A stretch of 12,086 bases of DNA from Candidatus Saccharimonadota bacterium (GTDB taxonomy: Bacteria > Patescibacteriota > Saccharimonadia > Saccharimonadales > UBA4665). The notes beneath the pieces were generated by a model. That model searched no databases. It had not been told where the DNA came from and saw only the letters and a list, made by a program, of their open reading frames with translations. Below, one piece after another: positions 1 to 6,274 of this stretch (its first letter is position 1; every line of letters begins with the position of its first letter). The DNA is taken from positions 1-12,086 of the forward strand of contig JARIHJ010000073.1 in NCBI GenBank assembly GCA_029288335.1, written 5' to 3'. The translations under genes and the position numbers were made by a program.

Positions 1-339
1 AAATACGGCCTTAGCGTCAGTAAAAAACAGCGCGAAATTACCGCCGCGCTAGAGCCGACACTAGCACCAATTATTAAAGAGATCCGCCGGATGTCACGCT
101 ATTACGATGAGCGCTTCAAAGATCATCAGCCCATCGGCCAGATTGTAATTCTAGGCGGTGGCGCCAATATGCCAGGTCTTGGCGACTATTTAACCAGCAA
201 TCTGCGTATGCCAGTACGCTCCTGTGACCCCTGGCAATATTTCAATGCTAATCACCTGCAGCCACCCGCTAGCGTCGACAAACCGATGTTTTCAACTGCC
301 GCAGGCTTGTCACTAGTAAAACCAAGCGAGGTTTTCTAG
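1..339 (+). CDS. pilM: PilM, type IV pilus inner-membrane assembly ATPase-like protein (3' part)
   Basis: The reading frame is open from base 1, so only the last 112 residues are present and the start lies outside the window. PilM is an actin-like cytoplasmic protein that binds the N-terminus of PilN and links the pilus motor to the inner-membrane PilN/PilO complex. The segment ILGGGANMPGL (residues 50-60 of the fragment) is the glycine-rich phosphate-2/adenosine-type motif of the actin/FtsA fold. It is followed by a GDYL helix and the usual closing strand and helix (FSTAAGLSL). The gene ends in TAG directly before the GTG of pilN, and the pilM-pilN-pilO order supports the call. An internal ATG at base 91 is not the real start, because PilM-like sequence continues upstream of it. 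Confidence 0.9.
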   Translation, partial: KYGLSVSKKQREITAALEPTLAPIIKEIRRMSRYYDERFKDHQPIGQIVILGGGANMPGLGDYLTSNLRMPVRSCDPWQYFNANHLQPPASVDKPMFSTAAGLSLVKPSEVF

Positions 340-945
340 GTGATCAATTTATTACCCACAGAAACGCGTGATGGTTACCATTACGCCAGAGCCAACCAAA
401 AGCTAGTGCCATGGATAGTTGCGCTGGTGCTAGCCATAGTCGGGCTGGTAGCCATCGCTATGTACGGCAATATTACCCTAAATTCCTCGAGCGACAATTA
501 TGAGAAGCAAATTGCCTCGAGCCAGCAAACGCTTGAGCAGCAACACGTCGCTAGTGTCAAAACTGAAGTCACTAATATTTCGGGAAGCATCAAATTGGCC
601 GTTAGCGTGCTTGGCCGCGAAGTTCTATTCTCCAAGCTCCTCGAGCAAATCACCACTGTTATTCCACCCGGCGTCAATCTAACCGGCTTAGATATTAATC
701 AGGACGACGGCGCCATCGACCTTGTCGCTAATGCCAGTGGCTACCAGGCCGCCACACAACTCCAGGCCAATCTGACTGATCCCAGTAACCAGATATTCAG
801 CAAAGCCGATCTCGTCAGCGTCGACTGTAGCAAGGCCGGTTCAAGTGGCCCGGGCATCGACCCGGCCCATCCTTGCGTCGTTACCATCCGCGCCCTGTTC
901 GGCAATAACCAACAGTTTTTATTCATCAATGAGGCCCAAAAATGA
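340..945 (+). CDS. pilN: PilN, type IV pilus inner-membrane assembly protein
   Basis: This 201-residue bitopic membrane protein pairs with PilO and docks PilM at the cytoplasmic face of the pilus machine. The N-terminus MINLLP is the conserved PilM-binding box of the family. One membrane segment lies at about residues 23-43, then a coiled-coil-like stretch (51-85), then the fimbrial-assembly domain starting near LFSKLLEQITTVIPPGV (97-111). The start is GTG, immediately after the pilM stop, with a GAGG Shine-Dalgarno at 328-331, 8 bases upstream. The stop overlaps the pilO start by four bases (ATGA), suggesting translational coupling. The external domain has one cysteine pair (C163 and C179), which could form a disulfide across a Gly/Pro-rich loop; this is unusual for PilN and is inference. 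Confidence 0.93.
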   Translation: MINLLPTETRDGYHYARANQKLVPWIVALVLAIVGLVAIAMYGNITLNSSSDNYEKQIASSQQTLEQQHVASVKTEVTNISGSIKLAVSVLGREVLFSKLLEQITTVIPPGVNLTGLDINQDDGAIDLVANASGYQAATQLQANLTDPSNQIFSKADLVSVDCSKAGSSGPGIDPAHPCVVTIRALFGNNQQFLFINEAQK

Positions 946-1538
946 ACAGTAAAAGAGTCTACTACGGGATCGTAGGGCTAATCGTACTGCTGTGCTTGAG
1001 CTTAATAATTGGAGCGAAAATCGCTGTCGGCAAGCTATCGGTAAAGTCAAATAAGCTAGTTTCTCTGCAACTTCAGCAGCAATCACTCGAGGCTGAAGAA
1101 TCGCAACTAGCCGAAGCTAAAGCCGAAATCAAAAAGTATCAGCCGCTAGCCGACATTGCAAAGTCGATTGTTCCACAGGACAAGAACCAGGCCGAAACCG
1201 TACGCGAAATTGTCAATATTGCGGAACAAAGCGGCATTAGTCTGTCTAGTATTACTTTTGCAAAATCCGACCTCGGCGCCCCCGGCCAAAAACCGACTAA
1301 CGCCGAGCTGAACTTGTCGCAGCTGACGCCCGTTAAAGGCTTGTCCGGCGTCTATCAACTGCCAATTACCATCAACGAAACCCAATCTGTCAATTACAGC
1401 CAGTTCCTTAACTTCTTGAATCAGCTCGAGCACAACCGCCGCACCGCCCAGGTCACCGACGTTGCCCTCCAGCCCGATTTGCAAAACCCTAGCCAGCTGT
1501 CATTTACGCTGAGCATTAACGAATACATTAAGCCATAA
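942..1538 (+). CDS. pilO: PilO-like type IV pilus inner-membrane assembly protein
   Basis: This 198-residue protein has the PilO architecture: a short cytoplasmic tail, one membrane helix at about residues 7-28, a coiled coil at about 35-67 rich in Q, E, A and K, then an alpha/beta domain. The stretch from about 82 to 105, with a helix (ETVREIVNIAEQSGI) leading into a beta strand, is typical of PilO and GspM domains. PilO heterodimerises with PilN and aligns the pilus assembly platform. The ATG start overlaps the pilN stop as ATGA. Sequence identity to model PilO proteins is low to the eye, so the call rests on architecture and the pilM-pilN-pilO order. Confidence 0.85.
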   Translation: MNSKRVYYGIVGLIVLLCLSLIIGAKIAVGKLSVKSNKLVSLQLQQQSLEAEESQLAEAKAEIKKYQPLADIAKSIVPQDKNQAETVREIVNIAEQSGISLSSITFAKSDLGAPGQKPTNAELNLSQLTPVKGLSGVYQLPITINETQSVNYSQFLNFLNQLEHNRRTAQVTDVALQPDLQNPSQLSFTLSINEYIKP

Positions 1539-1548
1539 TGGAGTAATG

Positions 1549-1860
1549 ATGAAAAAAGCGAAAGTCAAAAAGGATCCGCGCGAACTACTAGCCATTTTTA
1601 AGGCCAGGTTTGTTCGCTACCGCGCCGTTATTTTTGTCGTTTTCATCGCCCTAGTCTACGGCTACCTCTTCTGGCAAATTAATAATTTCAATAACGCCAA
1701 GCCAAACCCTTTGCAGGTCAGCAATCAGGCTAGCAGCCCAGCCGCGACCATTCCGCGCATCGACCCGGCGACCATTCAAAAAATCGAACAGCTCAAGGAT
1801 AATTCGGTCAACGTCCAGGCGCTATTCAATCAGTCCCGCAATAACCCGTTCGCTGACTAG
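1549..1860 (+). CDS. Small bitopic membrane protein at the end of the pil operon, possible PilP stand-in
   Basis: The protein has 103 residues from the second of two adjacent ATGs. A GGAG at 1540-1543 is 5 bases from the ATG at 1549 but only 2 bases from the ATG at 1546, so 1549 is preferred. It has a basic cytoplasmic tail, one membrane helix (about residues 25-45), a low-complexity N/P/S/A linker, and a short helix ending in QSRNNPFAD at the extreme C-terminus. Classical PilP and GspC proteins carry an RDPF-like box after a flexible linker, so RNNPF may be a reduced version of it. That is inference: there is no PilP beta-domain and no lipobox. It follows pilO by ten bases and is the last gene of the operon. 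Its TAG stop interlocks with the stop of ruvB on the other strand. Confidence 0.7.
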   Translation: MKKAKVKKDPRELLAIFKARFVRYRAVIFVVFIALVYGYLFWQINNFNNAKPNPLQVSNQASSPAATIPRIDPATIQKIEQLKDNSVNVQALFNQSRNNPFAD

Positions 1861-2888
1861 ATTAATTTGGCCTGCCGGCCTTTTGGCTTATTTTTGCCTA
1901 GGTGTTTGTAACTCTTTGGTGTAGCTTTGCGGCCACGCGGCGTGCGTTCGAGCAAGCCAATTTGTAGCAGATATGGTTCGATAAAATCTTCGATCGTCTG
2001 GCGCTCTTCGCTAGTTAGTGCCGCCAGGGTTTCGACGCCAACCGGCCCACCGTCATAGTTGTCGATAATCGCCGCAAGGATTAGCCGGTCGGCCGGGTCT
2101 AGTCCGAGCTCGTCGATTTCCAGCAAAGCTAGCGCATCAGTCGCTATCCTTACATCAATGATTCCATCACCGTTTACATCCGCATAATCGCGAACCCTTT
2201 TTAGCAATCTATTGGCAATTCTAGGGGTCAACCGTGAGCGCTGCGCAAGCAGTGCAGCCGAACCCATATCACTCATTTGAACATTTAGTATCTTCGCGGC
2301 GCGTCGAATTATCTTCTCAATCTCGTTTTGGTCATAAAACTCTAGGCGGTGAACCATACCAAAGCGGTCGCGCAGCGGTGCCGCCAGCGCGCCAGTCCGA
2401 GTCGTCGCGCCGATAATCGTGAACTTCGGCAAGTCCAGCCGCAAACTTCTGGCGCTCGGCCCTTTGCCGAGCATAATATCGAGCTTGAAATCTTCCATCG
2501 CCGAGTACAGCACTTCCTCGACGACACGATGCAACCGGTGGATTTCGTCGATGAAAAGAATGTCGCCGTCTTGTAAGTTTGTCAGTAAACTCGCAAGATC
2601 GCCAGCCCGCTCAATAGCCGGCCCGCTAGTTACACGGATTTGCGCACCCATCTCGTGCGCGATTACATTGGCGAGCGTAGTCTTGCCTAGTCCCGGCGGG
2701 CCATAGAGCAGTACGTGGTCGAGCGGCTCGCCGCGCTTTTTAGCCGCCGCAATCGCGAGCAATAAATTTTTCTTGATTCTTTCTTGCCCGATGTAATTTT
2801 CAAAATCTTTCGGCCTTAAGGTAACCTGCAGCTCCTCATCCTTCTGCTCGTCCTCGCTAGCCCCCGATCCAACAACCCGCTCAATCAC
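1857..2888 (-). CDS. ruvB: RuvB, Holliday junction branch-migration motor ATPase
   Basis: This 343-residue AAA+ motor of the RuvAB complex works as a hexamer that pumps DNA through a Holliday junction held by RuvA. Visible motifs are Walker A GPPGLGKT (63-70), Walker B with LFIDEIH (111-117), sensor 1 GATTR (160-164) and the arginine-finger segment PLRDRFG (171-177). The C-terminal winged helix includes GGPVG (280-284) and RTPRGR (315-320). The length is close to other RuvBs, with a short basic tail after about residue 330. The start is GTG and overlaps the stop of the upstream deoxyribosyltransferase-like gene as GTGA, so it is probably translationally coupled. It is the last gene of the yebC-ruv operon, and its stop shares the palindrome CTAG with the convergent pil operon. 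No ATPase residue looks missing. Confidence 0.98.
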   Translation of the reverse strand: MIERVVGSGASEDEQKDEELQVTLRPKDFENYIGQERIKKNLLLAIAAAKKRGEPLDHVLLYGPPGLGKTTLANVIAHEMGAQIRVTSGPAIERAGDLASLLTNLQDGDILFIDEIHRLHRVVEEVLYSAMEDFKLDIMLGKGPSARSLRLDLPKFTIIGATTRTGALAAPLRDRFGMVHRLEFYDQNEIEKIIRRAAKILNVQMSDMGSAALLAQRSRLTPRIANRLLKRVRDYADVNGDGIIDVRIATDALALLEIDELGLDPADRLILAAIIDNYDGGPVGVETLAALTSEERQTIEDFIEPYLLQIGLLERTPRGRKATPKSYKHLGKNKPKGRQAKLI

Positions 2889-3298
2889 TTTACTTTCCTT
2901 AAATCGCCGTTAATTACTATAGGTCTCATAGCTACGATTTCAGTTTCATAGTATGGTATTTTTGGAATTGGATTCAGTAGAAATATTTTTTGGCTCAAAA
3001 CGTGGGCAAATCCCATTTCCAAAAACGCGTTACCGCCAATGTAATTTTTGATATCGTGTTTATCATAGTTGGCGACCAGCAGTGCATCAGCGCCTTTCAT
3101 GTCATCCCAGAACTCCCGGATAGCATCGTGATTGAATTTTTGTTCCAGCTTTATTTTTTCCTTTTCTTCATCCGTCTTACCAACAAAAAGTGGCCCAAAT
3201 TTGCTCATAAAAGCTTTGTGGCCGGTTTCTTCCAGGCGGGCGCAAAGCTCCATCATTTTCTCAGTATGTTGCATGCTGCCGGCAACGCCAATTCGCAT
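2885..3298 (-). CDS. Nucleoside 2-deoxyribosyltransferase-like protein
   Basis: This 137-residue protein has a Rossmann-like start (MRIGVAGSM) and a middle strand GADALLVANYD (69-79). A glycine-rich segment follows, leading to GGNAFLEMGFAHVL (88-101) and a strand KIFLLNPIP. This order matches the nucleoside 2-deoxyribosyltransferase/Rcl fold, in which a glutamate in a xxE.G.A motif is the nucleophile; E94 would fill that role. Substrate cannot be read from the sequence, and a non-enzymatic nucleotide-binding role is possible. It sits between ruvA (stop abutting its ATG, with GGGAG and AGG motifs just upstream) and ruvB (4-base overlap). It has no CTAG at all, whereas neighbouring ruvA has 15, and it looks more AT-rich, so it may be a later insertion into the operon. 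Confidence 0.6.
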   Translation of the reverse strand: MRIGVAGSMQHTEKMMELCARLEETGHKAFMSKFGPLFVGKTDEEKEKIKLEQKFNHDAIREFWDDMKGADALLVANYDKHDIKNYIGGNAFLEMGFAHVLSQKIFLLNPIPKIPYYETEIVAMRPIVINGDLRKVK

Positions 3299-3880
3299 TT
3301 ACCTACTCCCTTTGAGTGCTAGTTTAATTCGCTCTTGGGTTGATAGGTCAGGATCTACTTTGGCTAGAGCACTCGCAATTTCTTGTGCTGAATAGCCTAG
3401 CGCGACTAGCGCCTGGGCAGCTTCGTCGGCTAGGATGCTAGCATCGCTGGCGAAGATTTCGGCGCCGAGCTCACTGGCGGCTAGCCCGACTTTGTCTTTT
3501 AGATCGACGACAATTCGCTCAGCCACTCGCTTGCCGACGCTGCTAGCGCGGGCTATAAATTTGGTGTCGCCGCTAGCGATCGCTTGCTTGACTTGTTCAC
3601 CGCTAGCGATCGACAAAATCGCTAGCGCCATTTTCGGCCCGACGCCATTAACTCCCAGCAACAGCTCAAAAAGTTGCTTAGTTTCTAGCTTGATAAATCC
3701 AAATAAATCGTGCGCCTGCTCGCGAATGTGCTCATAAACATAAATCCTCGCTTGATCACCTATAGCTAGTGCACCAAAGTCTTCAACCGTCACCTGCAAG
3801 CCATAGCCTACTCCATTGACCTGGATGACTACCAGCTCACCTAGCTTTTCGCTAACTTTCCCTTCTAGCGTCGCAATCAT
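3299..3880 (-). CDS. ruvA: RuvA, Holliday junction-binding subunit
   Basis: This 193-residue protein binds four-way DNA junctions as a tetramer and loads RuvB. The N-terminal OB fold covers about residues 1-63 (MIATLEGKVSEK, then GVGYGLQV, then YEHIREQAHDLFGF). Two helix-hairpin-helix motifs follow, GVNGVGPKMA (76-85) and SSVGKRVAERIV (113-124). The RuvB-binding three-helix domain is at about 148-193 (ADEAAQALVALGYS). The length is typical. The start lies 7 bases after the ruvC stop with no clear Shine-Dalgarno. The gene carries an extraordinary density of CTAG (15 copies in 582 bases, six of them within GCTAGC), including a duplicated GCTAGCGATCG that encodes the repeated peptide IASG. Confidence 0.97.
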   Translation of the reverse strand: MIATLEGKVSEKLGELVVIQVNGVGYGLQVTVEDFGALAIGDQARIYVYEHIREQAHDLFGFIKLETKQLFELLLGVNGVGPKMALAILSIASGEQVKQAIASGDTKFIARASSVGKRVAERIVVDLKDKVGLAASELGAEIFASDASILADEAAQALVALGYSAQEIASALAKVDPDLSTQERIKLALKGSR

Positions 3881-3886
3881 AAAAAT

Positions 3887-3892
3887 ATTATC
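3887..3892 (-). promoter_or_regulatory. Possible internal -10 box before ruvA
   Basis: GATAAT read on the minus strand lies six bases before the ruvA ATG and overlaps the ruvC stop codon. The spacing would put a transcript start at or next to the ATG, and the gene has no obvious Shine-Dalgarno. No -35 element is visible, and read-through from yebC is enough to explain expression, so this is a weak call. Confidence 0.25.
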
Positions 3893-4358
3893 TCATAGAT
3901 TGCGAATGAGTTAGCGCGGCGGCCAGGGCGTCGGCGGCGTCATCGGGCTTGGGGATTTGTTTGAGGCCTAAAATGGCGCGGACCATTTCCTGGATTTGCT
4001 TTTTGTCGGCGCGGCCGTAGCCGGTTAGCGCCTGCTTGATCTGCAGCGGCGTGTATTCATAAATTGTCAATCCATCCTGCTTGCCGGCCAGCATAGCGAC
4101 GCCGCGGGCGTGGCTGACACTAATCGCCGTCGTGATATTCTGCGCGAAAAAAAGTTTCTCGATCGACATTTCTTGCGGGCTGGTTTCCTTGATAATTTGC
4201 TTTAGCGAGTCATAAATCTCAACCAGCCGCTCATCGAGCGGCGTGTGTGCCGGCGTGCGAATTACGCCAGCATCGACCATTTTGGCCTTGCCGCCGCTAG
4301 CCTCAATCACGCCAAATCCCAAAATCCCCGTCCCCGGATCGATGCCAAGAATCCTCAT
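3888..4358 (-). CDS. ruvC: RuvC, crossover junction endodeoxyribonuclease
   Basis: This 156-residue RNase H-fold resolvase cuts Holliday junctions symmetrically as a dimer, using Mg2+. The start is set at the ATG giving MRILGIDPGTG, as in other RuvCs. A GTG nine bases upstream would add three residues but is less likely, because the ATG overlaps the upstream stop as ATGA. The metal-binding acidic residues are visible: D7 in GIDPGTG, E67 in SIEKLFFAQN, and D140 with D143 in PDDAADALAAALTH. The QALTGYGRADKKQ segment (109-121) is a family signature. The gene lies between the nucleotidyltransferase and ruvA in the yebC-ruv operon. It has only one CTAG, unlike ruvA. Confidence 0.97.
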   Translation of the reverse strand: MRILGIDPGTGILGFGVIEASGGKAKMVDAGVIRTPAHTPLDERLVEIYDSLKQIIKETSPQEMSIEKLFFAQNITTAISVSHARGVAMLAGKQDGLTIYEYTPLQIKQALTGYGRADKKQIQEMVRAILGLKQIPKPDDAADALAAALTHSQSMR

Positions 4359-4756
4359 TCCGACCACTTTATCGTTTGATCTTTATCGAAAATTACCACG
4401 ATCGGATTCTCTTCACGATTAAAAGAAAAATTGCGGCCGTGCTGCTGAATGTCCAGTTCGATTCGGTTGTCGTCATCAAAGCTCTGAAGATAAAACTTTG
4501 CTTTAGCCAGCTTCGGCTCTTGCGAATAAAATTTTAATTCCTCGATTTTTCTAATATCCGCAACTGCGTTTAAAGCCTGCTCGAATCTTTTTGCGACTTC
4601 CTTTTCGGAATCGTTATCTACGTCAAGCCAAACATCAATGTCGGAATCCGGCCGAAACTCGCCTGTCGCATACGATCCTTCTAGCCAAAGAGCGTGAATT
4701 CTCTGATCGGCTTCTAGAATGGGGCGAAGCTTTAGAATTATTTCGATTAAGCTCAT
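4355..4756 (-). CDS. MNT-type nucleotidyltransferase domain protein
   Basis: This 133-residue protein is a minimal nucleotidyltransferase of the DNA polymerase beta superfamily. LEGSYATGEF (25-34) carries the GS signature. SDIDVWL (38-44) gives the two metal-binding aspartates D39 and D41, and RIELDIQQ (98-105) provides a plausible third acidic residue, D102. The C-terminus has a VIFDKDQTI strand-turn. MNT proteins often pair with a HEPN partner in toxin-antitoxin modules, but no HEPN gene is adjacent here, so a toxin-antitoxin reading is not supported. Another transfer reaction, or a small-molecule or tRNA target, remains open. It starts 3 bases after the yebC stop and overlaps ruvC by four bases. 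Its codon use is more AT-rich than the neighbouring ruv genes, suggesting it was inserted into a yebC-ruvC operon. Confidence 0.8.
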   Translation of the reverse strand: MSLIEIILKLRPILEADQRIHALWLEGSYATGEFRPDSDIDVWLDVDNDSEKEVAKRFEQALNAVADIRKIEELKFYSQEPKLAKAKFYLQSFDDDNRIELDIQQHGRNFSFNREENPIVVIFDKDQTIKWSE

Positions 4757-4759
4757 AGT

Positions 4760-5485
4760 TCAACCTAGCAAATTTTCGGGGATGTCGAAGTTGACGTGGG
4801 TGTTCGATACGTCTTCAACTTCGTCCAATGCGTCCATTAGGCGCATAATTTTGCCGGCGGTGTCGGCATCGGTGATTTCGATAATATTCGTCGGTTCGTA
4901 GGTTAGCTCGGCTTCGGTGATTTGTAGACCGGCGTCCTTCAGCGCGTCGCGAACTTTGGCAAGGTCGGTCGGCGCGGTGTAAATTACCGACTCGCCATCT
5001 TCCTCCACGACATCGTCGGCGCCGGCATCGATAGCGGCTAGCGTAATTTCGTCACCCGTAGCCTTGACGCGAATTTGTCCTTTTTGCTGGAATTGAAATG
5101 CCACTGAGCCTTTTTCTGCTAAGTTGCCCCCGTGCTTACTAAAAGCTGTGCGGACTTCCGGCAAGGTCCGGTTGATATTATCTGTCGCACATTCGACCAG
5201 TATGGCGACACCGCCCGGCCCATAGCCCTCATACATTACTTCTTGCAATTGCGCGGCTGACTTGTCTTTTACCCGATCGATCGAGCGTTGAATATTCGCT
5301 GCCGGCATATTAGCAGCTTTGGCTTTATCGATCGCTAGCCGAAGCGCAAAATTCATCTCCGGATCCGTGCCGCCGCGCGCCGCCACAGCAATCATATTGC
5401 CAAGCTTGGTAAACGCCGCACCACGTGCCGCGTCTTTCGCGCCCTTTTGCCGTTTAATCGTCGACCATTTTGAATGTCCGCTCAT
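4760..5485 (-). CDS. yebC: YebC/PmpR/TACO1 family protein
   Basis: The protein has 241 residues, the usual length for the family. The N-terminal signature MSGHSKWSTIKRQKGAKD and the YEGYGPGGVA motif (about residues 84-93) are diagnostic. YebC proteins were first described as DNA-binding transcription regulators. The mitochondrial homologue TACO1, and more recently bacterial members, have been tied to translation of proline-rich stretches, so the exact role here is not decided by sequence. It is the first gene of the operon containing ruvC, ruvA and ruvB, an association common in bacteria. Transcription probably starts from an extended -10 TGTTATAAT that ends 10 bases before its ATG. Confidence 0.96.
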   Translation of the reverse strand: MSGHSKWSTIKRQKGAKDAARGAAFTKLGNMIAVAARGGTDPEMNFALRLAIDKAKAANMPAANIQRSIDRVKDKSAAQLQEVMYEGYGPGGVAILVECATDNINRTLPEVRTAFSKHGGNLAEKGSVAFQFQQKGQIRVKATGDEITLAAIDAGADDVVEEDGESVIYTAPTDLAKVRDALKDAGLQITEAELTYEPTNIIEITDADTAGKIMRLMDALDEVEDVSNTHVNFDIPENLLG

Positions 5486-5491
5486 CTCATC

Positions 5492-5504
5492 TGTTATTAT
5501 AACA
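5492..5504. promoter_or_regulatory. Palindromic divergent promoter core between yebC and the nuclease gene
   Basis: The 13-base sequence TGTTATTATAACA is a perfect palindrome around its central base. Read on the minus strand it gives the extended -10 TG-T-TATAAT, ending 10 bases before the yebC ATG. Read on the plus strand it gives TG-T-TATTAT, ending 8 bases before the ATG of the exported nuclease. The whole gap between the two genes is 23 bases, so both genes must use this element or one very near it. No -35 is needed with TGn, though TTGAAT at 5470-5475 lies 19 bases upstream of the plus-strand hexamer. Confidence 0.7.
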
Positions 5505-5508
5505 CTTT

Positions 5509-6225
5509 ATGGAACGAAAGCGACGAATGGTAGTGGCGTTGGCGATCGCCCTAATGATTGTCGCACTAGCGATTTATGCACAGCTAAAGTCGGCCAAGCC
5601 GGTGCCGGACAACAACTCAACGACCAGCCAGAGCCAGCTCGCAGCTAGCATACCCAAAGATTCGGCAATTCAAGCGCTAGGTCAACTAGCCATCAAAGGC
5701 CGCGCGCCAATGACCGGCTACACTCGCCAACGATTCGGCGGCGAATGGGCAAGCGAAGGTAACTGCAATATGCGCGACTTGATTCTCGCCCGCGATATGA
5801 CTCAAGTCATCGACAAGCCAAATACGTGCGAGGTCGAAACCGGCACTTTGAACGACCCATACACTGGAAAAGTAATTAACTTTCAGCGCGGACCCAGCAC
5901 TAGTAATGCTATTCAAATTGACCACGTCGTTGCGATTGGCGACGCCTGGCAGAAAGGTGCCCAACAAATTTCACTCGCCAGCCGCGAACAGCTCTACAAC
6001 GATCCGCTAGAACTGTTAGCCGTCGACGGCCCAACCAATATGCAAAAAGGCGATGGCGACGCTGCCACTTGGCTGCCGCCAAACAAGGCCTACCGCTGCC
6101 GCTATGTTGCCCGCCAAATCGCTGTCAAACTCAAATACCATCTGTGGGTGACTTCGGCCGAGCACGATGCGATGGCACGAATCCTTGGTAGCTGCCCCGA
6201 TCAGTTGCTGCCAATCTCGAACTAA
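5509..6225 (+). CDS. Exported HNH nuclease, GmrSD C-terminal/DUF1524 family
   Basis: This 238-residue protein has a basic N-terminus and one hydrophobic segment (about 7-24), which acts as a signal peptide or an anchor. A polar linker (about 28-48) follows, then a compact nuclease domain. Family landmarks run in order: GYTRQRFGGEW (70-80), NCNMRDLILARD (85-96), DPYTG (116-120), the catalytic core IQIDHVVAIGDAW (136-147) with H139, the NDP triad (N164) and N177...KGD (180-182). This is the His-Me-type layout of secreted HNH nucleases. Four cysteines (86, 107, 197, 229) could form two disulfides outside the cell. A surface nuclease directly upstream of comEC fits degradation of captured DNA or conversion to single strands for uptake; defence or nutrition are alternatives. 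The restriction enzyme GmrSD itself is not implied, since only this domain is present. Confidence 0.87.
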   Translation: MERKRRMVVALAIALMIVALAIYAQLKSAKPVPDNNSTTSQSQLAASIPKDSAIQALGQLAIKGRAPMTGYTRQRFGGEWASEGNCNMRDLILARDMTQVIDKPNTCEVETGTLNDPYTGKVINFQRGPSTSNAIQIDHVVAIGDAWQKGAQQISLASREQLYNDPLELLAVDGPTNMQKGDGDAATWLPPNKAYRCRYVARQIAVKLKYHLWVTSAEHDAMARILGSCPDQLLPISN

Positions 6226-6227
6226 CC

Positions 6228-6249
6228 GCTAGCAATTTCGCTAGCTAGC
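6228..6249. repeat. Cluster of three GCTAGC palindromes in the nuclease-comEC gap
   Basis: GCTAGC occurs at 6228-6233, 6240-6245 and 6244-6249, the last two overlapping. The first two copies could fold as a six-base-pair stem with a six-base loop, but no U-run follows, so a terminator is not supported. The cluster begins two bases after the nuclease stop and is non-coding. Confidence 0.6.
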
Positions 6250-6255
6250 ATGCCG

Positions 6256-6264
6256 TGGCATAAT
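6256..6264 (+). promoter_or_regulatory. Extended -10 promoter of comEC
   Basis: TGG-CATAAT is a TGn extended -10 ending 10 bases before the comEC ATG. It overlaps a short inverted repeat, ATGCC-GT-GGCAT (6250-6261), that could be an operator. GGTGG at 6266-6270 could act as a weak Shine-Dalgarno four bases from the ATG, but a transcript starting after this -10 would contain little of it. Confidence 0.5.
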
Positions 6265-6274
6265 CGGTGGAATT

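Noticed and set aside
1146..1484. 112-residue open frame on the minus strand inside pilO
   Set aside because: It is antisense to a clear operon gene, with no promoter, Shine-Dalgarno or recognisable domain.
1869..1884. GGCC-TGCC-GGCC-TTTT as a terminator for the pil operon
   Set aside because: The stem is only four base pairs with a short T run and lies inside the ruvB coding sequence; too weak to call.
2342..2706. Several open frames on both strands inside ruvB
   Set aside because: The ruvB frame has all expected motifs; the others are low-complexity Ser/Arg-rich shadows.
3576..3583. Cyanobacterial-type HIP1 palindrome GCGATCGC
   Set aside because: I see only two copies in the window (the other near 5543), so it is not enriched; the enriched palindrome is GCTAGC.
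3572..3626. CRISPR-like or tandem repeat array in ruvA (GCTAGCGATCG copies)
   Set aside because: Two direct copies plus an extra GCTAGC within an intact coding frame; they encode the IASG peptide twice and have no regular spacer structure.
4355..4756. MNT-HEPN toxin-antitoxin pair
   Set aside because: The neighbouring genes are yebC and ruvC; no HEPN-type partner (helical protein with Rx4-6H) is adjacent.
5509..6225. GmrSD type IV restriction enzyme
   Set aside because: The ParB/DUF262 NTPase part is absent and the protein is exported; only the C-terminal HNH-type nuclease domain is shared.
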